This document shows, piece after piece, positions 43,898 to 51,313 of a DNA stretch of 51,313 bases (position 1 is its first letter; each line of letters opens with the position of its first letter). The stretch spans positions 15,386 to 66,698 of the forward strand of contig NZ_JAHZAA010000009.1 in NCBI RefSeq assembly GCF_019424165.1. The letters run 5' to 3'. The DNA is from Desulfovibrio sp. (GTDB taxonomy: Bacteria > Desulfobacterota > Desulfovibrionia > Desulfovibrionales > Desulfovibrionaceae). The notes below the pieces were generated by a model that ran no database searches, was not told the origin of the DNA, and saw only the letters and a program-made list of their open reading frames with translations. The position numbers were made by a program, and so were the translations under genes.

Positions 43898-44171
43898 ATG
43901 AAAACAACAGCAAGGCAGGCCATACAGACAGATGAGTTCCTGAGGGCGGCGGATGTAACGCCGCTCAGCACAAGACGCTTTCTCGCCGGCCCTGCCTTGT
44001 CTGCCGTCCAGCGCCGCACGCGCGTTGGCGTAACCTGAATCGTGGCGCTGTGGGGCAGGTTGTCCCGCCTGAAATTCTGAACAGCGCCATTCCTGTTCCA
44101 TCAGCGGCGGTTCAGATTTTCCGCCGGTCCTCCTCTTCATAGCGCAGCCCCGCAAAACGCGGGGTTTTTTT
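43898..44171 (+). ncRNA. Candidate structured RNA, copy B (core 44032-44069)
   Basis: About 274 nt between a good promoter and an intrinsic terminator. Predicted folds: AAGGCAGG (43912-43919) / CCTGCCTT (43991-43998) closing an inner stem CTGAG-GCGGCG / CGCCGCTCAG (43940-43968); then the shared core AACCTG (44032-44037) / CAGGTT (44056-44061), with 44044-44064 identical to copy A; then TCTGAAC (44076-44082) / GTTCAGA (44110-44116); then the terminator. The activator ATPase gene starts 199 nt later. It may be a leader with read-through control or a stand-alone small RNA. Not recognised as a known class. Confidence 0.55.
44147..44171 (+). terminator. Terminator of structured RNA copy B
   Basis: CCCCGC (44148-44153) / GCGGGG (44159-44164) with loop AAAAC and seven T. 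No gene ends before it, so it ends a non-coding transcript. Confidence 0.88.
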
Positions 44172-44369
44172 ATGCCTGTCGCAGGTGCATCCACAATGCC
44201 CAGGGGCGGCATGGCTCACACGGTAACGCGCCCGCCCTTGGGCAGACCGGGTGAAACAGCCGCACCGCGGCAGACACAGCTTGCCCGCGCCTGTTTTGCG
44301 GCGAGGATTTCATAAAAATCCTTGCGGAGCGTTCACGCACGGCATGCCCAATGCCCAGGAGGACAAACA

Positions 44370-45161
44370 ATGTTCGCAGCCGGAATAGATGTAGGCTCTG
44401 TGGCCGCCAAGGCCGTCATTTTTGATACGACAAGCCGCAGCATGGCGGGTGGCACGGTGCTGCCCACAGGCTGGAACACCCGGGAAGCGGGCGAGCGCGC
44501 GCTGGATGCCGCCTGCGGCCAGGCCGGGGTGGACCGGGCCGACCTGGCCCGCATTGTGGCCACGGGCTACGGACGCATCGCCCTGCCGTTTGCCCATAAA
44601 ACCGTGACGGAAATCACCTGTCATGCCCGCGGCGCTTCGTGGCTTTTTCCCGGTTCCGGTGTGGTGCTCGATATCGGCGGGCAGGACAGCAAGGCCATCA
44701 GCCTGGATGAAAACGGCGGTGTGCGTGACTTTGTAATGAACGACAAATGCGCGGCAGGTACTGGGCGTTTTTTGCAGGTACTGGCCGGTATTCTGGGCAT
44801 GCCGCTGGACGAACTGGGCAAAGCCGCGGCTGGCGGCAGCCCGGTACCCATCTCAAGCATGTGCGCAGTGTTTGCCGAAACAGAAATTGTCGGCCTGCTG
44901 GCGCAGGGAACCCCGCCCGCCGATCTGGCGGCCGGGGTTTTTGTGTCCATAGCCAGGCGCATGCGGGGCCTTGCACGCCGCATTTCTTTTACGGGGCAAT
45001 GTGTTTTTACCGGCGGTATGGCTACAAGCCCGGCGTTTTGCGAATTTCTTTCCCGGGAACTGGAAATGCCTGTGCGTGTTCCCGATGAACCGCAACTGGT
45101 GGGCGCTCTGGGTGCTGCCCTGCTTGCGGCGCATCAGCTTGAAAAGAAACATCATACCTAG
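44370..45161 (+). CDS. BcrA/BadF/HgdC-type activator ATPase
   Basis: 263-residue ATPase of the ASKHA fold that holds one 4Fe-4S cluster at its dimer interface and uses ATP to inject low-potential electrons into a partner. Motifs: GIDVGSVAAKAVIFD (phosphate 1), VATGYGR, VLDIGGQDSKAI (phosphate 2), and the two cluster cysteines in NDKCAAGTGRFL and SSMCAVFAETEI. AGGAGG precedes ATG 44370. The partner, a double-cubane type protein, is encoded 45 nt downstream. It follows the RNA at 43898-44171. Confidence 0.92.
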   Translation: MFAAGIDVGSVAAKAVIFDTTSRSMAGGTVLPTGWNTREAGERALDAACGQAGVDRADLARIVATGYGRIALPFAHKTVTEITCHARGASWLFPGSGVVLDIGGQDSKAISLDENGGVRDFVMNDKCAAGTGRFLQVLAGILGMPLDELGKAAAGGSPVPISSMCAVFAETEIVGLLAQGTPPADLAAGVFVSIARRMRGLARRISFTGQCVFTGGMATSPAFCEFLSRELEMPVRVPDEPQLVGALGAALLAAHQLEKKHHT

Positions 45162-45206
45162 TCGGCCCGGCAAAAGGGCCAAATCGTAAACCAGCAAGGA
45201 GCGGAT

Positions 45207-46346
45207 ATGAAATGCGCCAGTTTTGACAGAATTACCACGGCCTTTGAAAAAAACGTGCTCAACCTTACGGAAGCCAAGCAGAACGGCAAAAAAGTGGTGG
45301 GGCAGTTCTGCCTGTATTCGCCATCAGAGATTGCCTTGGCTGCCGGGGCCATTCCCGTGTCTCTTTGCGGCACAAAAAACGATTCCATACCCGCCGCCGA
45401 AGAGGTGCTGCCCCGCTCCCTCTGCCCGCTGATCAAAAGCAGCTTCGGCTTTGCCCTCAATGACAGTTGTCCCTACCTGGCGGCCGCAGACATTGTGGTG
45501 GCCGACACCACCTGTGACGGCAAGAAAAAAATGTATGAACTGCTCGCCCCGTATAAACCTGTGGCCCTGCTGCAACTGCCGCAGATTCAGGACAACGACG
45601 CCCTGTCCTACTGGCGCAAGCAGTTTGAAGGGCTGGTACGCCGTCTTGAGCAGGAATTCGGCGTCAGCATCACCGATGCCAAACTGCGCGAGGCCATTAT
45701 CCTGATGAACCGTGAGCGGCTGGCACTCAAGGCTGTCATGGATCTGGCGCAGCGCAGGCCTTCGCCTGTTACCGGAGTGGAACTGGTGGAAATCGCCTTC
45801 AAGACGTCCTTCTTTCCCGACAAGGAAGTGGGCATCGCCATGCTGGAGGATCTGGCCCGGGAAATGGGTACACTGGCCGATGAGGGGCAGACGGCTTTCA
45901 GCCCTGAGGCTCCGCGCATTCTGCTTACGGGCGTTCCTGTGGGTCTTGGCTCACACAAGGTCGTGCGCCTTATTGAGGAATGTGGCGGTAGCGTTGTCTG
46001 CCTTGATAACTGCTCGGCCTATAAAAAAACCCGCGTCATGATGGAAGAAGACAGCGACCCGCTGACCGAGATGGCAAAACGCTATCTGGATGTACCCTGC
46101 GCCGTCATGTCCCCCAATCCGCACAGGTACGAGGCATTGCGGCAGATGGCGGCGGATTTTTCGGCAGATGCCGTGGTGGACCTCACATGGCAGGGCTGCC
46201 AGACCTATGCTGTTGAAGCCTGGACCCTGAAAAAATTTGTGCAGAATGACCTGGGGCTGCCCTATCTGAATGTTGAAACAGATTACTCCGAAACAGACAC
46301 CGAACAGCTCAAGGTGCGCATTGAGGCCTTTTTGGAAATGCTGTAG
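45207..46346 (+). CDS. Double-cubane cluster reductase-like protein (HgdB/YjiM family)
   Basis: 379-residue cytosolic protein of the 2-hydroxyacyl-CoA dehydratase D-component family. As a single subunit with cysteines in GQFCLYSP, VSLCGTK, RSLCPLIKSS, NDSCPY and DTTCDGKKKMYE and later CLDNCSAYKK, it fits the double-cubane cluster protein group rather than two-subunit dehydratases. Known members reduce small, hard-to-reduce molecules when driven by the partner ATPase; the natural substrate is not known. AAGGAG precedes ATG 45207. There is no CoA-transferase or acyl-CoA gene nearby, which argues against hydroxyacyl-CoA dehydration. Confidence 0.85.
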   Translation: MKCASFDRITTAFEKNVLNLTEAKQNGKKVVGQFCLYSPSEIALAAGAIPVSLCGTKNDSIPAAEEVLPRSLCPLIKSSFGFALNDSCPYLAAADIVVADTTCDGKKKMYELLAPYKPVALLQLPQIQDNDALSYWRKQFEGLVRRLEQEFGVSITDAKLREAIILMNRERLALKAVMDLAQRRPSPVTGVELVEIAFKTSFFPDKEVGIAMLEDLAREMGTLADEGQTAFSPEAPRILLTGVPVGLGSHKVVRLIEECGGSVVCLDNCSAYKKTRVMMEEDSDPLTEMAKRYLDVPCAVMSPNPHRYEALRQMAADFSADAVVDLTWQGCQTYAVEAWTLKKFVQNDLGLPYLNVETDYSETDTEQLKVRIEAFLEML

Positions 46347-46488
46347 GCACTGTTTTTCAATGCCGTTGCGGCAAATGCGCCCCGGATGCTCGTAACAGTC
46401 ACGTAGCGCTGTAAAGATATTACGGCGCCTGTTCGCAAAACATAAACGCCCTGGGGCTGTCCCCGCGCCGTTACGCCAGTAAAACAAA

Positions 46489-46541
46489 ACAGAAGCCGCT
46501 TGCCGACCTGTGTATCATGCAGAACGGCAAGCGGCTTCTGT
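46489..46541 (-). terminator. Terminator of the polyferredoxin fusion gene
   Basis: A 17-bp perfect inverted repeat (46489-46505 and 46525-46541, arm ACAGAAGCCGCTTGCCG), followed on the minus strand by TTTGTTTT. It may also stop plus-strand transcripts from the reductase gene. Confidence 0.85.
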
Positions 46542-46577
46542 CACCGGAAAAACAAGCTGCCCGCGCCTGCGGGTGCG

Positions 46578-48044
46578 TTACCGCGCCAGGCCCGTCCAGG
46601 CCTTACGGCCGCTGGCCCACAGCGTCAGAGACAGCACGCCGAGAACCGCGGCAAGACCCAGATGCGCGAGGTCCATGCCCATGACCAGTTCCGGTGCAAA
46701 AGAAAATGCAGGCAGATTTTTCAATACGCGAAAAATTCCCGTAAATATCAAGCCCGCAACCAGCCACGCGCGCACCGCCCCCCAGAACACAAACCGGGGA
46801 AAACCGCCACCTGCTTTCAGTTTGAGCGTCATCAACAGGCAGCACAATGCTATCAGCACCGCACCTGCCACATAGTGGATATTCAGGGTGGTATAAAAAT
46901 CTCCGGTCCAGCCCATACCGGGCAGTCCTGTCAAACCATAGCGCGTGGCTATGGGCATCTGCATCATGCCGGTAAAGCCCAGTATAAGAGCCACAGTAAC
47001 CCATAGCCGTTTTATCCAGCCGGGAACCGCCAGCGACGCGGGCTTTGCCGCCGCAACTCCCGTGAGCCCGGTGGCCGCCTGTTTTGCATCCAGCGCGGCG
47101 CTGCCGCTTTTGGCGCTTCGCGCCATGCCTGCCGCAATGCCCGCCAGCGGGGCAGCCACAAGCATACGCCCCAGGTTCGCAGCCTGTGCCATACTGTCCG
47201 GCACATCCGCCAAGGTGGGCCTGCCCGGCCCCGGCTCCTTTACGGCTGCCAGGTCTTCAAACGGCACGGGCGAGAGATAAAACGTGTTGGTGCCGCCGTT
47301 TTCTGTCACACCATAAAGATAATGGCCGCGCTCGGCCGCAAGCGCCTGCGCATGGGCGAGCAGTCCCGCGCGGGGACCGATGGTCTGCACCTGCTCGGGG
47401 CAGACCTCAATACATGCGGGCAGTTGCCCCTTTGCGTAACTGTCCGCACAGCGATCGCATTTGTACATGACGCCGTTGCCTGCAAAGCGCGGCATAAGAT
47501 GCAGATACGGCCCTACCCCGGACTGGCGCTGCGGCACATGCCACGGACAGACCGTGCGGCACTTGGCCCCGCCAAGACAGGTGGACGGACTGATATTCAC
47601 AGTGCCGGTCTGCGGATCACGGCTGCACGCACCCCAGGGACAGAGATTGGCACAGGGCGGATTGGTGCAGTGCATGCACCGGCGCGGTATGTGCAGGTCA
47701 AAGCTTGCGCCGTTTTTCTGCACGGTCACGGTTTCAATATACAGCCAGTTATAGGGGGTGAGCCTGTCATCCACATCCTGCCGTTGCGACCAGTCTTCAG
47801 TCTTTGTACCCGGTGGGAAGAGCTCGGGCATGGGCCTGCTCACCACGGGATACCGCGCGCCGTTGCGCTCCTGGCAGCCCTGGACACATGCGCCACAGCC
47901 GATGCATTTTTCAAGCTCCAGCAACGTGGCGTACTGAGCGCCGCCACCCGTGGCAGCCAACGCATCGCCACTGCCGCGCCCCGTCACTGCCGACAGGCCC
48001 GCCGCCCCTGCCCCCATAAGAAACATACGTCGTGAATGCTTCAT
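46578..48044 (-). CDS. Tat-exported polyferredoxin fused to a four-helix membrane domain
   Basis: 488 residues. Tat signal SRRMFLMGAGAAG at the N-terminus, then a DsrO/HybA-like ferredoxin module with motifs for four 4Fe-4S clusters (CIGCGACVQGCQE, CMHCTNPPCANLCPWGAC, CLGGAKCRTVCPWH, CDRCADSYAKGQLPACIEVCP). A linker leads to four membrane segments from about residue 345 on, with His in NIHYVAGAV and DLAHLGLAA that could bind heme b. In related oxidoreductases these two parts are separate genes (for example FdnH and FdnI). No catalytic subunit is adjacent. It probably links periplasmic electron carriers to the quinone pool. The ribosome site before ATG 48044 is weak. Confidence 0.8.
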   Translation of the reverse strand: MKHSRRMFLMGAGAAGLSAVTGRGSGDALAATGGGAQYATLLELEKCIGCGACVQGCQERNGARYPVVSRPMPELFPPGTKTEDWSQRQDVDDRLTPYNWLYIETVTVQKNGASFDLHIPRRCMHCTNPPCANLCPWGACSRDPQTGTVNISPSTCLGGAKCRTVCPWHVPQRQSGVGPYLHLMPRFAGNGVMYKCDRCADSYAKGQLPACIEVCPEQVQTIGPRAGLLAHAQALAAERGHYLYGVTENGGTNTFYLSPVPFEDLAAVKEPGPGRPTLADVPDSMAQAANLGRMLVAAPLAGIAAGMARSAKSGSAALDAKQAATGLTGVAAAKPASLAVPGWIKRLWVTVALILGFTGMMQMPIATRYGLTGLPGMGWTGDFYTTLNIHYVAGAVLIALCCLLMTLKLKAGGGFPRFVFWGAVRAWLVAGLIFTGIFRVLKNLPAFSFAPELVMGMDLAHLGLAAVLGVLSLTLWASGRKAWTGLAR

Positions 48045-48417
48045 AACCTAGCCTGTACCTTGTATTATCAGTATACATTCCTGCTCTTTTATGCCCGCTT
48101 TTTCCACAAAAGCAAAGCGCCCGCAAACGGCAATCAATGCGGACCCAAGCCGTGCAGCCTTAACACTACTCGACGGTTGATAAAACATAAGTTCAATTTA
48201 TCTTCACGCTTAACAACGACACTGGTCGTTTAAAAACATTGAGAATGTGTGTGCGCAAAGGTAAAATCTACTGCATGGCGCACCCGCGCGCAGGCGGCAG
48301 GGCGACGCAAAAAGGGCATAAAAACTTCCACTCTCGTGGAGGTTTTTATGCCCCTGAGTCATATTTCATTTCTGCGGATCACGCCGCGCAGATGCGTATT
48401 ATGTGCAAATGCTGCTT
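48045..48417. other. 373-nt intergenic region
   Basis: Between the polyferredoxin fusion start and the end of the DUF4956 gene. The left part is A+T-rich and likely holds the fusion promoter; the right part holds the DUF4956 terminator. No gene supported. Confidence 0.6.
48309..48353 (-). terminator. Terminator of the CotH-DUF4956 operon
   Basis: Arms of 18 bp (48314-48331, 48336-48353) with one G-T position and a TCTC loop; on the minus strand TTTTT follows. It lies about 65 nt after the DUF4956 stop. Confidence 0.9.
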
Positions 48418-49077
48418 TTACGAATAGGTTCCGTTGTATTCCACCAGCGTAGCGCTATCCACAAAATCGGCCGCAGTAAACGCATCCATAAATTCTATGC
48501 GGCCCTTCCTGACCTTGACCTCAAGGGTCAGCTCCGTAGCACCGCGCGAAACGCTTTTGTTTTTCAGCTTGCATTTCAATTTTTGCAGCAGCGTACTCAC
48601 CTGCCCTTCAGCTTCGGGGGCATAGCGCAAGATCAGCAGAAACGTGCGTGCATCCCTGTGCACAAAGGTCATGGCAATATAAACAAGGCCAATAACCGCC
48701 GTGCCGAAAATCGCGACCATATAGAGCCGTGCCCCGGCGGTAAGGCCTGCGGCGATGCTCCAGTACAGAAAACCCACATCCAGCGGATCCTTGATGGGAG
48801 CGCGAAAACGCACAATGGACAGCGCCCCGACCATACCGAGCGACAGAACAAAATTCGTGCCGATGGTAATGATGATAAAGGCGGTTATGCCGCTGACGAT
48901 AAGAATGAGAACGCCAAAATTTTCGTTATAAACAATGCCGCGATAAAAAAAGCGGTACAGCAAATAAATGGCAAGCCCGCAGCCAAGGGCAACAGCCATT
49001 GTCACAGCCAGAGAAAACATGGTCAGCGTTTCCTGCTGCGAAAACAGCAGCAGAACCTTGCGAAGCTCTTCAGTCAT
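48418..49077 (-). CDS. DUF4956 family membrane protein
   Basis: 219-residue inner-membrane protein. Three to four hydrophobic segments in the first 130 residues (MFSLAVTMAVALGCGLAIYLLY, VLILIVSGITAFIIITIGTN, ARLYMVAIFGTAVIGLVYIAM), the family motif SLGMVGALSIVRFRAPIKDPLDVGFLYWSIAAGLTAGA, and a soluble C-terminal domain of about 80 residues. Function unknown. The family often sits with CotH-kinase and VTC-type polyphosphate polymerase genes; here CotH is 34 nt upstream in the same operon. Confidence 0.87.
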   Translation of the reverse strand: MTEELRKVLLLFSQQETLTMFSLAVTMAVALGCGLAIYLLYRFFYRGIVYNENFGVLILIVSGITAFIIITIGTNFVLSLGMVGALSIVRFRAPIKDPLDVGFLYWSIAAGLTAGARLYMVAIFGTAVIGLVYIAMTFVHRDARTFLLILRYAPEAEGQVSTLLQKLKCKLKNKSVSRGATELTLEVKVRKGRIEFMDAFTAADFVDSATLVEYNGTYS

Positions 49078-49111
49078 ACGTCACCGGCATCATGCAAAAC
49101 ATGGTAAATGG

Positions 49112-51313
49112 TTATTCAACACGAATAGAAGACAGTATCTGCCCATCCCGGTTGCGCAGATAAATGGTTTCGCCCTGCACGGGCTTGAAGTTCACCTGCA
49201 TTTTCTTCAGGGCGGAAATGTGTCGCGCGCCCTTGCCCACAAAAGGAACCGCTTCGCCCGGAGTAAAAACCATACCCGCCAATGCGTACTTTTGGGGTTT
49301 GCCCAATCTGTCGCTCAGGTACAGCCCCTGCGCTTCAAATGGTCTGTCTGTGGTGTTGCGCAATGAAAAGCCGCAGACATGGCCGTGATCATAGGCATCT
49401 TCGAGCACCAGCGGCGACGGGCTGTCTTCTGTCACAAGCTTCACCCGCACTTCACCCGCTACCGCATCACGCGAGGAAAGCGTGATTTTGTTCCCCCGCC
49501 TGACCTGCCCGTTCACCTCCCAATGCCGTACGGCCTTATCCGGCGGCAGGGTCGCAGCAAGCTCAACGGAATTTTCAACAAAATACCAGCCTTCGGGATC
49601 GGGCCGGTCGATGGTATTAAGGCGGGCCGGACCTTTCACCACAACGTGATAAAGGTCTGTATAGCCCAGAATGCGGCGCAGCTCATTGAGCGCATGTTCC
49701 GGACGCTCCCTGAAAAACGTAAGAATGTTTTCACGCCCTCTGGCAATGGTCTGTTGCAGGCCGGGCGGGCTATATACGCCATGTTGCGCCGCATACTCAA
49801 TTTCGCCAAGGCTTATGACATTCAGTTCCTGCATGACTTGCCGCACATTGTCTTCAGCGTAATGAGCAAAAGCCATGTCGCAAATATTATTGGCAAACTG
49901 AGCGGCCGATTCCGGGCGCTCAAGCAGGGAGGCGAACAGGGTGGGATTGGACGGAGGCTTGGCACCACCCCACGGACTCATGGCAGAAACATCCATATCA
50001 TATAATACGTAGCGCCACCGACCATCCAGAGCAGAACCAGGCACTTTTTCAACACCTGTATAGCGCCAGACTTTAATGTTGTTCTGGTCATCGTGCAGCC
50101 ATTCTCTATTATCTATATATGTCTCTATGGCATAATATAAAATAAAATCATCAACATCGATCTTATTTGAGACATCATTATAAAGAGAATCACTCATTGG
50201 TTCGAGTTCACAGCGCCTCGTCAACGCCCTGAATTCTTTTATCATGCGCCAATTCAGCAATTCCGGATATTTGGGCGATGAGCGCAGTCTTTTTACGCCG
50301 CCATTAAAAGCGACAAAATCTTCCCGCGAACGGTTAAAAAAACTCTCCAGCAGGCTGTCGTCCATCCGGGCGGTCAGATAAGCATGGCCATAATAAGCGC
50401 CATTAATATAAACCGCAGCGGAATGCATCGGCGATACCCAAGAATACCCGGCCCGGGCGGCGATACGCGCAATCAGCGGCGTGCGTATCTGCGCATCATA
50501 AAGATCCTGCCCACCGCTGCTCAGCGTCAGGGAATCATAGGAAAACACAGGGAATACGGCATCTTCGCGGGCCAGTTCGGCAAAGAAGGGGTATTTGAAT
50601 TTACCCGCAGCCGGTTCATAGGTCTTGCGGGCCGTGAGGCGCAGAGATTTTTGCGGATAATGCCGCGACACGCCGCCAAAAACACGCAGTCCGGCTTTTT
50701 GCGACAGCAGACGGACACCGTCCGGATCAAAAATTTCCACATCCACCGGCCGTTCCCAGTTCCGGCCCCGTCCTTTATAGTTGGCGTCGTGGGCGTTCGT
50801 GTCTTTTTCGGGATGTCTTTGCACGGACTCTGCCCGCAGCTTGCCCGGCACAAGTATGCCGGTAGCGTCTCCGTACAGGTTTTCATTGTCCGTCGAAAGA
50901 GAAAAAACATAAGAGCCGTAACGCGAACGGATGCCCGGCTCAATAAAATAGCTGTGCGTGCTGACCGCGCTTTCCTGCCCGTCAATCACCGCGACAGCCT
51001 TGACGACAATGCAGGTTTTGCCCTGCTCGGGTACAAGGGTAATGGGGCCTGTATAGCGGGTGCCGGACCTTGTGGGGCGGGAGCCGTCAACGGTATAGAA
51101 TATCCGCGCATCAGGCCGCCCGCTGGAGATTTTTACCTGTACGGATTCCGTGTAGAAATGCATGGATGGGCTGAAGACGGGCCTTTCAATCCTTTCCTTT
51201 TCCTGCTGTATCGTGTAGCCAACGATTTCGCGCAGGTTTTCCCTATCCGAAGGCGTCGACGACCCGGAAATACCGGAAGGCAAAAGAAAGGACAACGCAA
51301 CGCACGCCAGCGC
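49112..51313 (-). CDS. CotH-kinase family secreted protein (5' end outside window)
   Basis: At least 733 residues; the frame is open to the window edge, where ALACVALSFLLPSG looks like the end of a signal peptide, so the start lies just to the right. Next is a chitobiase-like beta-sandwich (VQVKISSGRPDARIFYTVDGSRP), then a CotH-type atypical kinase domain with RVFGGVSRHYPQKSLRLTARKTY, NGAYYGHAYLTARMDDSLLE, the helix DVDDFILYYAIETYIDNREWLHDDQNN and WRYVLYDMDVS (metal Asp). The C-terminal part is beta-rich. CotH proteins phosphorylate Ser on surface or spore-coat proteins; the target here is unknown. Confidence 0.85.
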   Translation of the reverse strand, partial: ALACVALSFLLPSGISGSSTPSDRENLREIVGYTIQQEKERIERPVFSPSMHFYTESVQVKISSGRPDARIFYTVDGSRPTRSGTRYTGPITLVPEQGKTCIVVKAVAVIDGQESAVSTHSYFIEPGIRSRYGSYVFSLSTDNENLYGDATGILVPGKLRAESVQRHPEKDTNAHDANYKGRGRNWERPVDVEIFDPDGVRLLSQKAGLRVFGGVSRHYPQKSLRLTARKTYEPAAGKFKYPFFAELAREDAVFPVFSYDSLTLSSGGQDLYDAQIRTPLIARIAARAGYSWVSPMHSAAVYINGAYYGHAYLTARMDDSLLESFFNRSREDFVAFNGGVKRLRSSPKYPELLNWRMIKEFRALTRRCELEPMSDSLYNDVSNKIDVDDFILYYAIETYIDNREWLHDDQNNIKVWRYTGVEKVPGSALDGRWRYVLYDMDVSAMSPWGGAKPPSNPTLFASLLERPESAAQFANNICDMAFAHYAEDNVRQVMQELNVISLGEIEYAAQHGVYSPPGLQQTIARGRENILTFFRERPEHALNELRRILGYTDLYHVVVKGPARLNTIDRPDPEGWYFVENSVELAATLPPDKAVRHWEVNGQVRRGNKITLSSRDAVAGEVRVKLVTEDSPSPLVLEDAYDHGHVCGFSLRNTTDRPFEAQGLYLSDRLGKPQKYALAGMVFTPGEAVPFVGKGARHISALKKMQVNFKPVQGETIYLRNRDGQILSSIRVE

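Larger units (their letters stand above)
43562..44369. other. 808-nt non-coding region before the activator gene
   Basis: Contains the PMT-gene terminator, a sigma70-type promoter (43863), a structured RNA of about 275 nt with its own terminator (44147-44171), and then about 200 nt leading to the activator gene with no further clear signal. No reading frame in it has a ribosome site. Confidence 0.7.

Overview
The window looks like a chromosomal segment of a sulfate-reducing deltaproteobacterium, most likely Desulfovibrio or a close relative. The evidence is a periplasmic selenocysteine formate dehydrogenase with a tetraheme cytochrome c3 subunit (FdhABC3 type, with FdhE), a typical large outer-membrane porin, a PhoB/PhoR-Pst region, and a high-GC genome with AAGGAG-type ribosome binding sites. 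Species cannot be fixed from the sequence alone.

Layout. 1-1056: 3' part of clpB. 1057-1883: non-coding leader with a structured RNA candidate and a strong terminator. 1884-7389: six-gene operon of a Tat-exported ModA-like binding protein, a NapH-like membrane ferredoxin, a NifB-like radical SAM protein without NifX domain, and a NitT/TauT-type ABC transporter. 7712-16127: divergent phosphate region, phoB-phoR-pstB-phoU-ykgJ on the minus strand and pstS-pstC-pstA on the plus strand. 16736-20785: porin, a small zinc-ribbon protein, gpmI and rsfS (minus). 21127-22431: phenylacetate-CoA ligase. 22638-22986: tRNA-Gly(GCC), tRNA-Cys(GCA), tRNA-Gly(GCC), tRNA-Gly(CCC), followed by an AT-rich island with one small orphan gene. 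23813-27745: an EAL-CBS-GGDEF protein and a chemoreceptor. 27984-36937: formate dehydrogenase locus (fdhA with in-frame UGA, fdhB, fdhE, cytochrome c3) and upstream molybdenum-cofactor genes (FmdE-MoeA fusion, mobA). 37227-43561: CvpA, MazG, a GH13-like lipoprotein and a PMT-like membrane protein. 43562-44369: non-coding, with promoter, structured RNA candidate and terminator. 44370-46346: a BcrA/HgdC-type activator ATPase and a double-cubane type reductase. 46578-48044: a Tat-exported polyferredoxin fused to a membrane domain. 48418-51313: DUF4956 membrane protein and a CotH-kinase family protein that runs off the right edge.

How the parts fit. The fdh genes, FdhE, the FmdE-MoeA fusion and MobA form one functional unit: bis-MGD cofactor production and insertion into a periplasmic formate dehydrogenase that passes electrons to cytochrome c3. 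The Pst/Pho genes form a phosphate-sensing and uptake unit with a candidate PHO box in the divergent promoter region.

The most unusual signal is a 21-nt identical RNA core inside an AACCTG/CAGGTT stem. It is found in two distant non-coding regions (about 1582-1620 and 44032-44069). Each copy is followed by a variable hairpin, a strong intrinsic terminator and then a gene set for unusual metallocluster chemistry: the NifB-like operon and the activator/double-cubane pair. This is consistent with a shared cis-regulatory RNA joining two orphan reductase-type systems. That link is an inference from two copies and needs comparative testing.
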